Shown here in pieces: positions 8,207 through 16,367 of a DNA stretch of 64,000 nt. Source of the DNA: Thermoactinospora rubra (GTDB taxonomy: Bacteria; Actinomycetota; Actinomycetes; Streptosporangiales; Streptosporangiaceae); NCBI RefSeq assembly GCF_002093975.1, contig NZ_MSZZ01000052.1:1-64000 (forward strand), in the 5' to 3' direction. Both the position numbers and the translations under genes were made by a program. Numbering within the stretch: the first letter of the stretch is position 1; the number at the start of each line of letters is the position of its first letter. The notes below the pieces were generated by a model. The model did not search any database. It saw only the letters and a program-made list of their open reading frames with translations, and was not told where the DNA came from.

Positions 8207-8298
8207 GGCGTCTCCCTCCCCTCCTGATACTGCCAGGCTGGCAACGAGGAAGCGATCGAGATACAGGCCAGCCCATGATGAGGGGAACCCCGCAAGTG

Positions 8299-8340
8299 GA
8301 GCGGGTGACGGGAATCGAACCCGCGCTGTCAGCTTGGGAA
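8299..8340. repeat. tRNA-Gly 3'-half copy 3 (attL of the AICE)
   Basis: A 42-bp copy identical to the intact tRNA 3' half. It is followed by left-arm copy B at 8341-8465, which matches 6533-6657 closely. Confidence 0.87.
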
Positions 8341-8465
8341 GTCTTTCAAGATCACGCGCCCTGAGCTGGGAAGACGCTGACCTGGGCGTATGCCGGTCGA
8401 ATTACCATGAGTTCCCCTGAGTTCCCGTAGATCGCTCTGTAAACGGGCACGCAACGGGCACGACC
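8341..8465. repeat. element left arm, copy B
   Basis: About 93% identical by eye to 6533-6657 with no length change, ending in the doubled ACGGGCACG motif. Probably integrase/excisionase arm sites. Confidence 0.7.
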
Positions 8466-9489
8466 TTTCGCGTCTTCACGCACACCGCTCCCTGCCTGAT
8501 CGTCCCGTCGCCGTCGTCCCACACGTCAGTGGAGCGGGCCAGGGGCCGGGGGTGAAGGTGGAGCCCCCTACTGGAGGAACGACCTTCGCCCCCGGCCCCT
8601 GGTCTGCTCGGCTTGTCCTGGGCGACGGCGGCGGGACGATCAGGCTTCCGCCTCCGCCATCTACGGCCCTTCGCGCGCTTCGTGATCATCCTGGAGCCGG
8701 AGGCCCCCGCCGGAGGCATGAAGGACATCAGCCCGTGAGGACGGAGCGGCGCGGCTGGCGAAGTGCCGTGGGCGTCCGAAGGGCGAGCGAAGTGAGTCCG
8801 GTCTGCGCTGTGGCTGGTTTCCGTGCTGGGCGTCGCGGTCGCCGTGGTGTTGTGGGATCTGGTTCGTCTCGTGCCTGCCGCGCGGCCCGAGCACGGCGCA
8901 CGCGAGAACGGCCCCCAGGCCGCACGCGCAGCGTGCGGCCGAGCGCAGGGCCGCGCGGTGGCGGCGCGGAGCGCCGCCCTTGATCCCTACAAGAGCAATT
9001 CGGCAGTGATCCAGCAACGATCACCCTCACTCGCTGGACACATAGCACAACCACTAGATGAGCTCTCTGCGGGCAAGCTCAAGACATTTCCGGCACACTG
9101 CCACGCAGCCAAGGGATGCTGACACTGCGCACTCCTAAAGTAACTCAACGTGTTCAGGTCAGCGTGAATACATCATTAGAGACAGCCCCATTAGCAGGGG
9201 CGGCACACACGGAGCTGTGCTCACGACTGAAAAACGTGCGGGACGGGTACAACGTTCTCCGCAAGCCACTCGAAGACACCGATAGCCGCATGAGCCCCTA
9301 TCTGCTGACGATGCCCATGGACCAACCACGTATAGAACAACACAACCGACCAACCATAATAGGCTCACATTAGAAGGTACTTTCGAATGTAACAGGACAC
9401 TTTGTCGCTCCGATCTCTCCGTGTACGCCACATCAAGTGGCAGGAGTACGCTGATACCTGTCACACCCGACCATAGCCAAGGGCACCAG
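8466..9489. other. gene-free stretch with a long hairpin
   Basis: About 1 kb without a convincing gene. It holds the hairpin at 8539-8602, the repeat shared with 1160-1230 (8864-8932), and a shift to lower GC from about 8990. A short palindrome GCCAC-ATCAA-GTGGC at 9427-9441 lies upstream of the next gene and could be an operator. Confidence 0.45.
8539..8602. other. long inverted repeat (21-bp stem)
   Basis: The arms at 8539-8559 and 8582-8602 pair over 21 bp with a single G-U wobble (14 bp, wobble, 6 bp) around a 22-base loop. No T tract follows. It could be a structured RNA, a terminator or a replication/transfer site. The role is unknown. Confidence 0.55.
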
Positions 9490-12075
9490 ATGACGACTGC
9501 TCCAAAAACGGTAGGCGAGTTCCTCGCTAGCACAGGACAAGAGCGAGCCGAAGTCAAGGTTCGCCTTTCAAAGGAGCTCATCACTCTTCTCTCGGAGCAG
9601 CTCTATCAATCCCCCCTAAAGGCAATCGAAGAGCTGGTAGTTAATTCTTTTGATGCCGACGCAACAGAATGCCATGTTGTCGTGCCAACTATTAGCCCAG
9701 GGACGGAAATTGGCGGGCTTGATGTCATAGCAGTTTACGACAACGGCGTCGGCATGGATCAGAATGGCCTAACCGATCTATGGCGAGTGGGATCCTCAAC
9801 AAAGAGAAATGAAGTCATAAAGGCATTGCGCAAAAGGCGTCAAATAGGTAAGTTCGGCATCGGAAAGCTGGCAACCTATGCATTGGCCAACCGAATAACA
9901 TATCTGACCTCGGCAGGAGCAGGAGAAATTCTTGCAGTAACCTTGAGCTTTACGGACTTCAAATCAGATCCGGAGGGACCTGAATCCCCCGTGCTTCTCG
10001 ATGTTAGGGCACACACACGAGAATCAGTTCTGCAAGCCCCCACAGTGGTCAGAGCTCTACAAGCAGCCGAGCTCGACCCAGCCGCCGCCCTGGATCCTGC
10101 AGAAAGCTGGACGCTTGCCCTCTTGGAGGAGCTCAAAGACCGAGCGATTTCGCTTTCACCCAAGAAGCTTCTCTGGGTACTTCGTACGGCCATGCCACTT
10201 ACGGACGACTTCAAGCTATTTCTGAATGGCGATCGCGTTATTTCGTCTAAGGCCGATTACGAAAAGGTTGTGGAATTTACTCTAGGCGACCTCCCACCCG
10301 AGCGGATAGCCAGTCTAACGAGCCGAACGTCAATGGACTGGCGGGTAGAGACTCGGCCCGCACCGCAGCACTATGGGCCTAATGCCGAGGAACGCCGCGC
10401 GCTAGTGTCAGAACAGTTCGAAGAAGGCATCTCCGGGCACGTAATCGTCACTCGCCAAACTTTGTATCAAGGCAAGAGTGCAGACCTTACGCGATCGCAC
10501 GGTTTCTTCGTTAGAGTTCGTGGTCGCCTAGTAGATGAGGATGACCCACTATTTGGCGTTTCGCCGCGCTCTTATGAGACCTTCAACCGCTTCAAAGCAG
10601 ACATCGATGCAGATGATCTAGATGAAGACATTACGGCACCGCGAGAAAACGTAGGCGACAGTGATCGACGGCAAGTCTTCATCGAAGTTCTTGTTGAGGT
10701 TTTCAATGAAGCGAGACAGCGCTATCTGGAATGGGAAAAGACGCAGACGAAACCTCAGGAGTATAAGCGGGAGCAGGAGAGAAATTATGTCGCGCCACGG
10801 CTGGTGGAGCGACCGCTAGCTGATGTCCTCCTATCTTCAGAGACTGATGAGCACGCACCCGGAACGGACGCTGATGATGATTGGTTCTATCTAGAGCAGC
10901 CAAGCAAGGATAACGTCAAGGAGCTCGCCGCTAGCCTATACGATCTCGAAACCAGAGAACCGTACGCGTACCGGATGGAAGAGCTGGGCCGGGACGAAAG
11001 GATGGTTCGTTTCGAGCCCGCTCGACGCACTTTTGTACTAAACGCGAATCATCAACTCGTGCTTGCCTTCAAAGATTCGCCCCGAGCTCTCGACCTTCTA
11101 CACGACGTCGCTACGGCGGAAGCCTTGCTAGAGATATACCTACGTGAGGCTGGCGTTTCGCCCCACCTTATTGGCGATATCCTTGAACGTCGTGATGGGC
11201 TGTGGCGGAGCCTGGCGCAGGAGCAGATAACCTCCCCTCAAGCCATCGCCGACAACCTAAGACAGTCGATCGCTTCCGAACGCGATCTTGAGGTTGCCCT
11301 CATCGTTGCGGTGCGTGCTCTTGGCTTCGTAGCAAAGCACCTGGGTGGCTCGGAACATCCGGATGGCCTCGCCCGGTTGCGCGACTACCCCCAAGGAGAA
11401 CGTAAGATCACGCTGGAAGCAAAGTCGTCTGCTAGAGGCAAGTCCTCTCTAGGATCTCTAGATTTTGCGGGTCTAGCACAGCACGTAAAGGACAACAAGG
11501 CGTCGGGTTGCCTCCTCATAGCACCTGATTACCCAGGTGGTAGTAGAGGCGACAATGCCGCGGCGGCGAAGCGCGCAAAGGATCTGAGGATTAGCTGCTG
11601 GACTGTCGAGCAGCTGGCCCGCGTCGTAGAGGCCATGGATAAGCGCGACATAACGGCACGCCATATCCTAGACATCGTGCTATCAGCTTTTACTCCGGAA
11701 GAGGTAAGCGAAAAGGTCGATCAGCTACTTAACGATCCAAAGTACCCTCCGCGTGAGCTAGCGATTGCAATCGTCGCTGCTTTAAGAGAGCTTGAAACCT
11801 ATGGCCCAATGGATTTGCCTCGCAGCGTAGATATGATCTCCGTTGAACTCCGACGTGCCGGCGTCGATGCGCCTATCGCTGATATACGTACTGCGCTATC
11901 GGCACTTGTGGCTGCAAGCCATGGAGCAATTAGCTTTATCACGCCCGATCGGATTACTTTGAACACCTCACTAGAAGAGGTGGAACGCAGGGTAGCACTC
12001 TGGCTTCAGTCACCATCCAGCGCTCGACGGGCAAGCACCTTCCGGAAAGAACCTCGCACACCAGATGTATCCTGA
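9490..12075 (+). CDS. GHKL (MORC/MutL/Hsp90-like) ATPase fused to a PD-(D/E)XK nuclease domain
   Basis: An 861-residue protein from ATG 9490. The N-terminal GHKL fold shows the N box EELVVNSFDADA (~47-58), the ATP-lid motif DNGVGMD (~84-90) and the glycine motif GKFGIGK (~120). A long middle region follows. Near the C-terminus HPDG (D625) and LEAK (E643, K645) form a PD-(D/E)XK nuclease signature preceded by the usual ALIVAVRALGF helix. The last ~90 residues look like a winged helix. GC content is visibly lower than in the surrounding genes, which suggests transfer. With the adjacent methyltransferase it fits the class of restriction-modification loci with MutL/MORC-like ATPases described by comparative genomics. 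The activity is inferred. Confidence 0.8.
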   Translation: MTTAPKTVGEFLASTGQERAEVKVRLSKELITLLSEQLYQSPLKAIEELVVNSFDADATECHVVVPTISPGTEIGGLDVIAVYDNGVGMDQNGLTDLWRVGSSTKRNEVIKALRKRRQIGKFGIGKLATYALANRITYLTSAGAGEILAVTLSFTDFKSDPEGPESPVLLDVRAHTRESVLQAPTVVRALQAAELDPAAALDPAESWTLALLEELKDRAISLSPKKLLWVLRTAMPLTDDFKLFLNGDRVISSKADYEKVVEFTLGDLPPERIASLTSRTSMDWRVETRPAPQHYGPNAEERRALVSEQFEEGISGHVIVTRQTLYQGKSADLTRSHGFFVRVRGRLVDEDDPLFGVSPRSYETFNRFKADIDADDLDEDITAPRENVGDSDRRQVFIEVLVEVFNEARQRYLEWEKTQTKPQEYKREQERNYVAPRLVERPLADVLLSSETDEHAPGTDADDDWFYLEQPSKDNVKELAASLYDLETREPYAYRMEELGRDERMVRFEPARRTFVLNANHQLVLAFKDSPRALDLLHDVATAEALLEIYLREAGVSPHLIGDILERRDGLWRSLAQEQITSPQAIADNLRQSIASERDLEVALIVAVRALGFVAKHLGGSEHPDGLARLRDYPQGERKITLEAKSSARGKSSLGSLDFAGLAQHVKDNKASGCLLIAPDYPGGSRGDNAAAAKRAKDLRISCWTVEQLARVVEAMDKRDITARHILDIVLSAFTPEEVSEKVDQLLNDPKYPPRELAIAIVAALRELETYGPMDLPRSVDMISVELRRAGVDAPIADIRTALSALVAASHGAISFITPDRITLNTSLEEVERRVALWLQSPSSARRASTFRKEPRTPDVS

Positions 12076-12225
12076 GCTGCTGGCCTTTGTCTCCGAAGAG
12101 CCTTGAACTCCGTAGAGATTTGTAATGCCCGTACGACCGGTATCGGGTAGAGTAGTTGGCTTAAGGGTGAAACGTAGAGCCGCCCTCTATCGACGTCAAG
12201 CACGCAACTAGGATGGGAAGTCTCC

Positions 12226-13542
12226 GTGGTGTACGAGGCTCAGATGAAGCCGAAGCTGCTAGGACTACAGAGGAAGAGAGTCTCCAACGTTACGCACTAC
12301 CTTTTCAGGTATCCAGCAAAGTTTCATCCGCCTGTAGTCGACACTCTGCTTCAGCTGTACACCCAGCGCGGTGACATCGTTCTGGACCCTTTTGTGGGCT
12401 CTGGGACAACGCTCGTGGAGACGTCTATTTCCGGACGTGGTGGAGTCGGTCTGGATATCGACCCTGTTGCCGTGGCGGTGGCTCGCGCCAAGACGCGGAA
12501 ATATGACCTCAATGAGGTCAATAGTGTGGTTGCTCAACTTATTCACACCTTGGAGAGTATTGAGCGACCAGCGGAGGAATATGAGCATCGCCAATTTGTC
12601 GATCTCGATGAGGCTGAGTATGAGAAAGTAATCGCAAACGAAGGGCTGTGGGTTCCCGAGATACCGCGCCTTTTCCACTGGTTTCGCCGCTACGTAATTG
12701 TCGATCTTGCTCGACTTCTTCAGATAGTCCGCGAAGTCAACGCGAGCGAGAGAACTCGACTTTTTTTGGAGATAGTCTTCGCTTCTATCATACGAAACTC
12801 ATCAAATGCCGACCCCGTGCCGGTATCTGGACTCGAATACACTGCTCATATGCGGAGAAGGGATGCAGCAGGACGCCTTGTAAACCCTTTTGCTCTTTTC
12901 AGAGCCGCCCTCAAGAAGGCTCAGTCGGCCATAGCGGAATATGCTTCTCTTCTTCCTCTTGATGTAGAGGAGCCTGTGGTCATCCGTGGTGACGCAAAGC
13001 AGCTGCCAGCTGAAGCAATAGGGGAAGTTGATGCCGTGCTGACATCGCCGCCTTACCATAATGCTGTCGACTATTATCGTCGGCATCAGTTGGAAATGTT
13101 CTGGCTAGGGTATACCACGACAGCATCTGAGCGTCTCTCTCTGCTGCCTCACTATATTGGGAGGCCTCGCATCCCGATGAAGGATCCGCTACTAAGGGCG
13201 CCCTGGCAGTCAGGGCCTTTGGCAACTATGTGGGAGACGCGCATACGGAAGGAGTCGGCTCAGCGTGCTAATGATTTCCGCCACTATGTTCAGAGTATGA
13301 CATTGGCGTTCGAAGGAATAGCAAAGCTATGCAAAGCCGACTCACCTGTCCTAATGGTAGTGGGTCACTCTTCCTGGAATGGCGACAAGATTCCTACTGC
13401 CGATCTATTTGCCGAGATAGCACACGATTTCGCGCTTGAGGATATCTTCTTCTATCCTGTCAAAAATAGATACATGTCATACGCTAGGCGCAATCTGGCC
13501 AGCATCGATGAGGAGTATGTCCTCGTATTTAGGCGTATGTAG
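12226..13542 (+). CDS. DNA methyltransferase (N4-cytosine/N6-adenine type)
   Basis: A 438-residue protein; GTG 12226 has GGGAAG about 6 bases upstream. The S-adenosylmethionine motif DPFVGSGTT is at residues 54-62 and the catalytic TSPPY at 273-277, so the binding motif comes first. An early FRYPAKFHPP motif is shared with other amino-methyltransferases of this arrangement. TSPPY favours N4-cytosine, but adenine is possible. It lies 150 bp after the GHKL-nuclease gene and shares its low GC, so it probably protects host DNA from that protein or supplies the mark it reads. No separate specificity subunit is visible. Confidence 0.85.
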   Translation: MVYEAQMKPKLLGLQRKRVSNVTHYLFRYPAKFHPPVVDTLLQLYTQRGDIVLDPFVGSGTTLVETSISGRGGVGLDIDPVAVAVARAKTRKYDLNEVNSVVAQLIHTLESIERPAEEYEHRQFVDLDEAEYEKVIANEGLWVPEIPRLFHWFRRYVIVDLARLLQIVREVNASERTRLFLEIVFASIIRNSSNADPVPVSGLEYTAHMRRRDAAGRLVNPFALFRAALKKAQSAIAEYASLLPLDVEEPVVIRGDAKQLPAEAIGEVDAVLTSPPYHNAVDYYRRHQLEMFWLGYTTTASERLSLLPHYIGRPRIPMKDPLLRAPWQSGPLATMWETRIRKESAQRANDFRHYVQSMTLAFEGIAKLCKADSPVLMVVGHSSWNGDKIPTADLFAEIAHDFALEDIFFYPVKNRYMSYARRNLASIDEEYVLVFRRM

Positions 13543-13764
13543 CGCGTGGTCTGTCGGACACATATGGGTAGTTCTCACTCGTGGGTGGTTCTCACTCGTT
13601 CGTGAGGGGCGCTGGCACTACAGCTCAGAGAGCCACAGCACGGCCAGGCGACCGGCCTTACCGTGCCACGACACCGTGCAGGTGATGCGACCTAGAGGAT
13701 GTAAGGATCTTACTTTTGAGGTAGCTGCTGAGGAGAGTCTCAGGAGGGTGGTAGAACGCTCGGT
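13543..13764. other. short gap with a 17-bp tandem repeat
   Basis: GGGTAGTTCTCACTCGT (13566-13582) is followed at once by GGGTGGTTCTCACTCGT (13583-13599). CTCAC/GTGAG can form a small hairpin at 13591-13606. It marks the change from low-GC cargo to the high-GC AICE backbone. Confidence 0.55.
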
Positions 13765-14607
13765 GTGGACGAGCGACGAGATCGCCTGCGGACGCTGGGC
13801 GAACTGCTGCGGCGGCTACGCAAGCACGCAGGACTGACCGGCAAGGACCTGGCACAGCGCGCTCACGTCGCGCAACCCACGATCTCCCGCATAGAGACGG
13901 GCCAGTTGCTCCCGACACCCGAGACCGTCGAGCGGCTGGTCGCAGCGCTTTGTCTCGACGAAGCGGCCCGTACGGAGCTGGACGGTCTTCTCGTGCGGCT
14001 TCGGGAAGAGGTCTCTCGACTGAAGGGTGGGCTTGCTGGTCGCGAGGAGGCTAATGCCGCAAGGGTCCGAGCGGCGCGAGAGTTCACCGTGTTCCAGTCC
14101 GCGATGATCCCGGCACTGCTACAGACCGGGGAGTATGCCCGTCTGGCGCTGGCTGTTGGACGCGATGTCGACGAGGGGGATGCGGCTAAGGCTGCAGCCG
14201 TCCGAGTGGAGGCGCAAGCCGTACTGTTTGAGGACTCGCGCCGGTTCGCGTTCGTGCTGACCGAGGGGGCAGTGCGGACGTGGCCAGGCTCTCCCAAGCT
14301 CATGGTGGCGCAACTCGATCGCCTGGCTCAGGTGGCAACGCTGCCGCATGTGAGGCTTGGCGTCGTGCCGTGGTCGGTGCAAGCGCCGGCCTTTCCGCTG
14401 CACGGCTTCACGATCTACGACGGCTCGGTCAGTGTGGTCGAGAGCCTGACAGGTGATCTCACGCTGACCGGGCCGGATGAGCTTGCCACCCATCTGGAGA
14501 TCTTCGAGGCGTTCGCCGGGGTGGCGGTGTATGGCGATGAGTTGCGTGATCTTCTTGGCCGGATCGCTACCGATTTCCGGGAGCTGAGCAGGCGACTGGA
14601 AGAGTGA
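13765..14607 (+). CDS. XRE/DUF5753 transcriptional regulator
   Basis: A 280-residue protein from GTG 13765; GGAGGG lies 16 bases upstream, so the start is not certain. The N-terminal Cro/C1 helix-turn-helix covers ~8-62 (GKDLAQRAHVAQPTISRIET). The remainder is a DUF5753 domain with FQSAMIPALLQTGEYAR. Such proteins are frequent in actinomycetes and usually pair with small or HATPase genes. This one heads the AICE control block beside a HATPase gene and may control maintenance or transfer. Confidence 0.9.
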   Translation: MDERRDRLRTLGELLRRLRKHAGLTGKDLAQRAHVAQPTISRIETGQLLPTPETVERLVAALCLDEAARTELDGLLVRLREEVSRLKGGLAGREEANAARVRAAREFTVFQSAMIPALLQTGEYARLALAVGRDVDEGDAAKAAAVRVEAQAVLFEDSRRFAFVLTEGAVRTWPGSPKLMVAQLDRLAQVATLPHVRLGVVPWSVQAPAFPLHGFTIYDGSVSVVESLTGDLTLTGPDELATHLEIFEAFAGVAVYGDELRDLLGRIATDFRELSRRLEE

Positions 14608-14670
14608 CGCATTTATGCGTCGAATAGCTTGAGCGATAGCGCGGCTCGCTCATACGCTGACGGCAGGCTG

Positions 14671-14686
14671 TATAGTCCCCTAGACA
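14671..14686 (+). promoter_or_regulatory. -10 box with CCCCTAGACA operator
   Basis: TATAGT at 14671-14676 runs directly into CCCCTAGACA, 12 bases from ATG 14699. The same element recurs at 17409, 17456 and, inverted, 17489. Its position over the probable start point suggests repression. Confidence 0.55.
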
Positions 14687-14698
14687 TCGGAGCTGCCC

Positions 14699-15106
14699 AT
14701 GCCGTCCTGGCGCTTCTCCCGCTACTTCCTCGGCTCCGCCCCCTCCGTCCGGGAAGCCCGCCGCTTCGTCGCCGCCCTCCTCCCCGGCTCGCCCCTCGCC
14801 CACGACGCCGAGCTGATCGTGAGCGAGCTGGCCACCAACGCGATCCGGCACTCTGCCAGCGGACGCTTCGACGGCCGGTTCGTCGTCACCGTGCAGTCCC
14901 ATCCCGATCAGCTCTGGCTCGGCGTCCTCGACGAGGGAAGCCCCTGCTCCCCCAAGGCACTCCGCCCCTGCCCCGAAGGCGAGAACGGGCGCGGCCTGCT
15001 CCTCGTCTCCTCCCTCGCCGATGACTGGGGCGTCTGGGGCGACCACCGTGGGCGGACCGTCTGGGCGGTGCTCCGCCGGCCGGTCCGCAAGGAAGCGGCA
15101 TGCTGA
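14699..15106 (+). CDS. ATP-binding protein (HATPase, RsbW/anti-sigma-like)
   Basis: A 135-residue protein with the HATPase_c_2 features of RsbW-type kinases: SELATNAIRHSASG (N box), VLDEGSP (ATP-lid acid) and GRGLLLVSSLADDWGV. It follows the XRE/DUF5753 gene, a pairing common in actinomycetes. It starts just behind a CCCCTAGACA operator. It may act as a kinase or anti-factor on a partner in the element, possibly opposed by the PP2C at 16368. The partner is unknown. Confidence 0.85.
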   Translation: MPSWRFSRYFLGSAPSVREARRFVAALLPGSPLAHDAELIVSELATNAIRHSASGRFDGRFVVTVQSHPDQLWLGVLDEGSPCSPKALRPCPEGENGRGLLLVSSLADDWGVWGDHRGRTVWAVLRRPVRKEAAC

Positions 15107-15378
15107 GGCCCGGCTGCCTGGCGCCACATCCGCCGGCGTCGCAGGCCGACTGCATGCGGCTGGAGTGGCTGGATCCCCGGCTCGACGGACGGTGCCGTGT
15201 CCGGGACTGGACCTGCGACTGCCGCGCCGTCTACTACGAGCTGTGCGAATCCGGCGGCCTCGCCTTCGTACGGCGCGTCGTCCAAGGCGATGACCGCATC
15301 GTCGCCGAGACTCATCGCGTACGGATCGCCGAAGCGCATGCGATCTGGAAGGCCATTCTCAGCGGGCAAGCCAGATGA
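15100..15378 (+). CDS. hypothetical small AICE protein
   Basis: A 92-residue protein. ATG 15100 overlaps the end of the HATPase gene by 7 nt, indicating coupled translation. It has four cysteines (two in RVRDWTCDCRAVYYELCESG) and reads as a small mixed alpha/beta protein. I do not recognise the family. Its place suggests a role with the HATPase. Confidence 0.6.
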   Translation: MLRPGCLAPHPPASQADCMRLEWLDPRLDGRCRVRDWTCDCRAVYYELCESGGLAFVRRVVQGDDRIVAETHRVRIAEAHAIWKAILSGQAR

Positions 15379-15477
15379 GCCCACGAGGGGTCCCTCGACG
15401 GCGTTCGGCGATTCGGGCGGTCAGTTTCCTAACCGGCGAACCGATCAAAATTGGCCCTTCCTGGGGAAGAGACGACA

Positions 15478-15508
15478 TACTGTCTAGAGCCCTAGACTCT
15501 CTAGGAGC
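15478..15508 (+). promoter_or_regulatory. CTGTCTAG/CCCTAGAC operator cluster
   Basis: ACTGTCTAGAG, CCCTAGACTC and CTCTAGGAG are packed within 31 bp just upstream of the gene starting at 15525. They are half-sites of the element found at 14671 and 17409-17503. Probable autoregulation by an element-encoded factor. Confidence 0.5.
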
Positions 15509-15524
15509 CTTGCGAGGGGGACCC

Positions 15525-16364
15525 ATGCCGCCGAGTGACGTTGAGCGCATCGCCGCCATCAAAGACCCGTTCCAACTGCTGCGGGTCGCCACCGAACGCC
15601 TCAACGCCGCCCAGCAAGAGGTCACCGAACTGGCCCGGCTCCGCCGCCGCGTGATCCAGGAACTTCACGCCCAGGGTCTCTCCTATGCCCAGATCGCCAA
15701 GGAAGCCGGCCTCACCCGGGGCCGCATCCACCAGATCCGGCACACCGGCCCGGCCCCCGAGGGCGCCTTCCTCGGCACCGGCACCATCACCCTGGCCACT
15801 CCCCTCAAGCAGGAAGCCGTCAACGCCCGCCCCGTGGTCGCCATGGAAGACGTCACCGCCGCCAAGCGCCTGGAAGACCTCGCCCGCGGCTTCGACCTGG
15901 CCATGGAACTGGAACACGTCCCCCTCGGCGGCCAGATCGACGTCAACCGCCCCAACCTCATCGTCATCTGCGGCCCCAAGCTCTCCCCGGTCATGGCCCA
16001 GCTGTATGAATCCGACCCCGTCCTGGAGTGGGTCAAGGACGACGCCTGGACGCTGCGCGACCGCCGTACCGGCCAGATCTACCGCTCCGGCTCCGACAGC
16101 CAACCGCCGCGCCCGGTCGACTACGCCTATCTCGGCCGTCTCCCCCGCCCGGACGACAAGGGCACCCTGCTGGTGTTCACCGGCATCCACCCTCAAGGCA
16201 CCCTCGGCGTGGTGCAGCTGCTCCAGACCGAGATCGCCACCCTGTGGGGGCAAGTCGGCGACAAGCGCTTCTCCACCGTCGTCGGCGTGGAGTACGACCC
16301 GCAAACCGGGGAACCGGTGAGGTCTGAGCTGGCCAGTCCGCTGTACCGCCACGAGGAGGACTAA
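15525..16364 (+). CDS. helix-turn-helix regulatory protein of the AICE (sigma-like HTH)
   Basis: A 279-residue protein from ATG 15525, behind GAGGGGG. The frame extends upstream, but that part crosses the operator cluster. Residues ~25-75 contain LRRRVIQELHAQGLSYAQIA followed by KEAGLTRGRIHQIRHTG, a helix-turn-helix close to sigma region 4. The C-terminal ~180 residues include LIVICGPKLSPVMAQLYES, GRLPRPDDKGTLLVFTGIHP and TVVGVEYDPQTGEPV, a conserved-looking ligand or regulatory domain that I cannot name. It precedes the PP2C gene by 3 bp and probably forms a switch with it. Confidence 0.7.
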   Translation: MPPSDVERIAAIKDPFQLLRVATERLNAAQQEVTELARLRRRVIQELHAQGLSYAQIAKEAGLTRGRIHQIRHTGPAPEGAFLGTGTITLATPLKQEAVNARPVVAMEDVTAAKRLEDLARGFDLAMELEHVPLGGQIDVNRPNLIVICGPKLSPVMAQLYESDPVLEWVKDDAWTLRDRRTGQIYRSGSDSQPPRPVDYAYLGRLPRPDDKGTLLVFTGIHPQGTLGVVQLLQTEIATLWGQVGDKRFSTVVGVEYDPQTGEPVRSELASPLYRHEED

Positions 16365-16367
16365 AGC

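Larger units (their letters stand above)
7431..8340. mobile_element. att-bounded mini-segment 2 (CIME-like), DUF433/DUF5615 toxin-antitoxin cargo
   Basis: This segment is bounded by tRNA-Gly 3'-half copies at 7431-7472 and 8299-8340. It carries one minus-strand toxin-antitoxin pair and no integrase. Its left arm (7473-7600) differs from the other two but keeps a GACCGTGAGTACCCCTGA block resembling their ACCGTGAGTTCCCCTGA, so it may descend from a different but related element. Confidence 0.55.

Noticed and set aside
6491-8340. Apparent tRNA genes at 6491, 7431 and 8299
   Set aside because: Only the T arm, acceptor 3' strand and anticodon 3' side are present. There is no D arm or 5' acceptor strand, so these are att copies.
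8552-8983. 143-residue frame over the long hairpin
   Set aside because: Arg/Gly-rich shadow across an inverted repeat, with no homology-like motif.
9116-9373. 85-residue frame in the gap left of the GHKL gene
   Set aside because: No proper ribosome-site spacing, no recognisable motif, and composition typical of the non-coding low-GC stretch.
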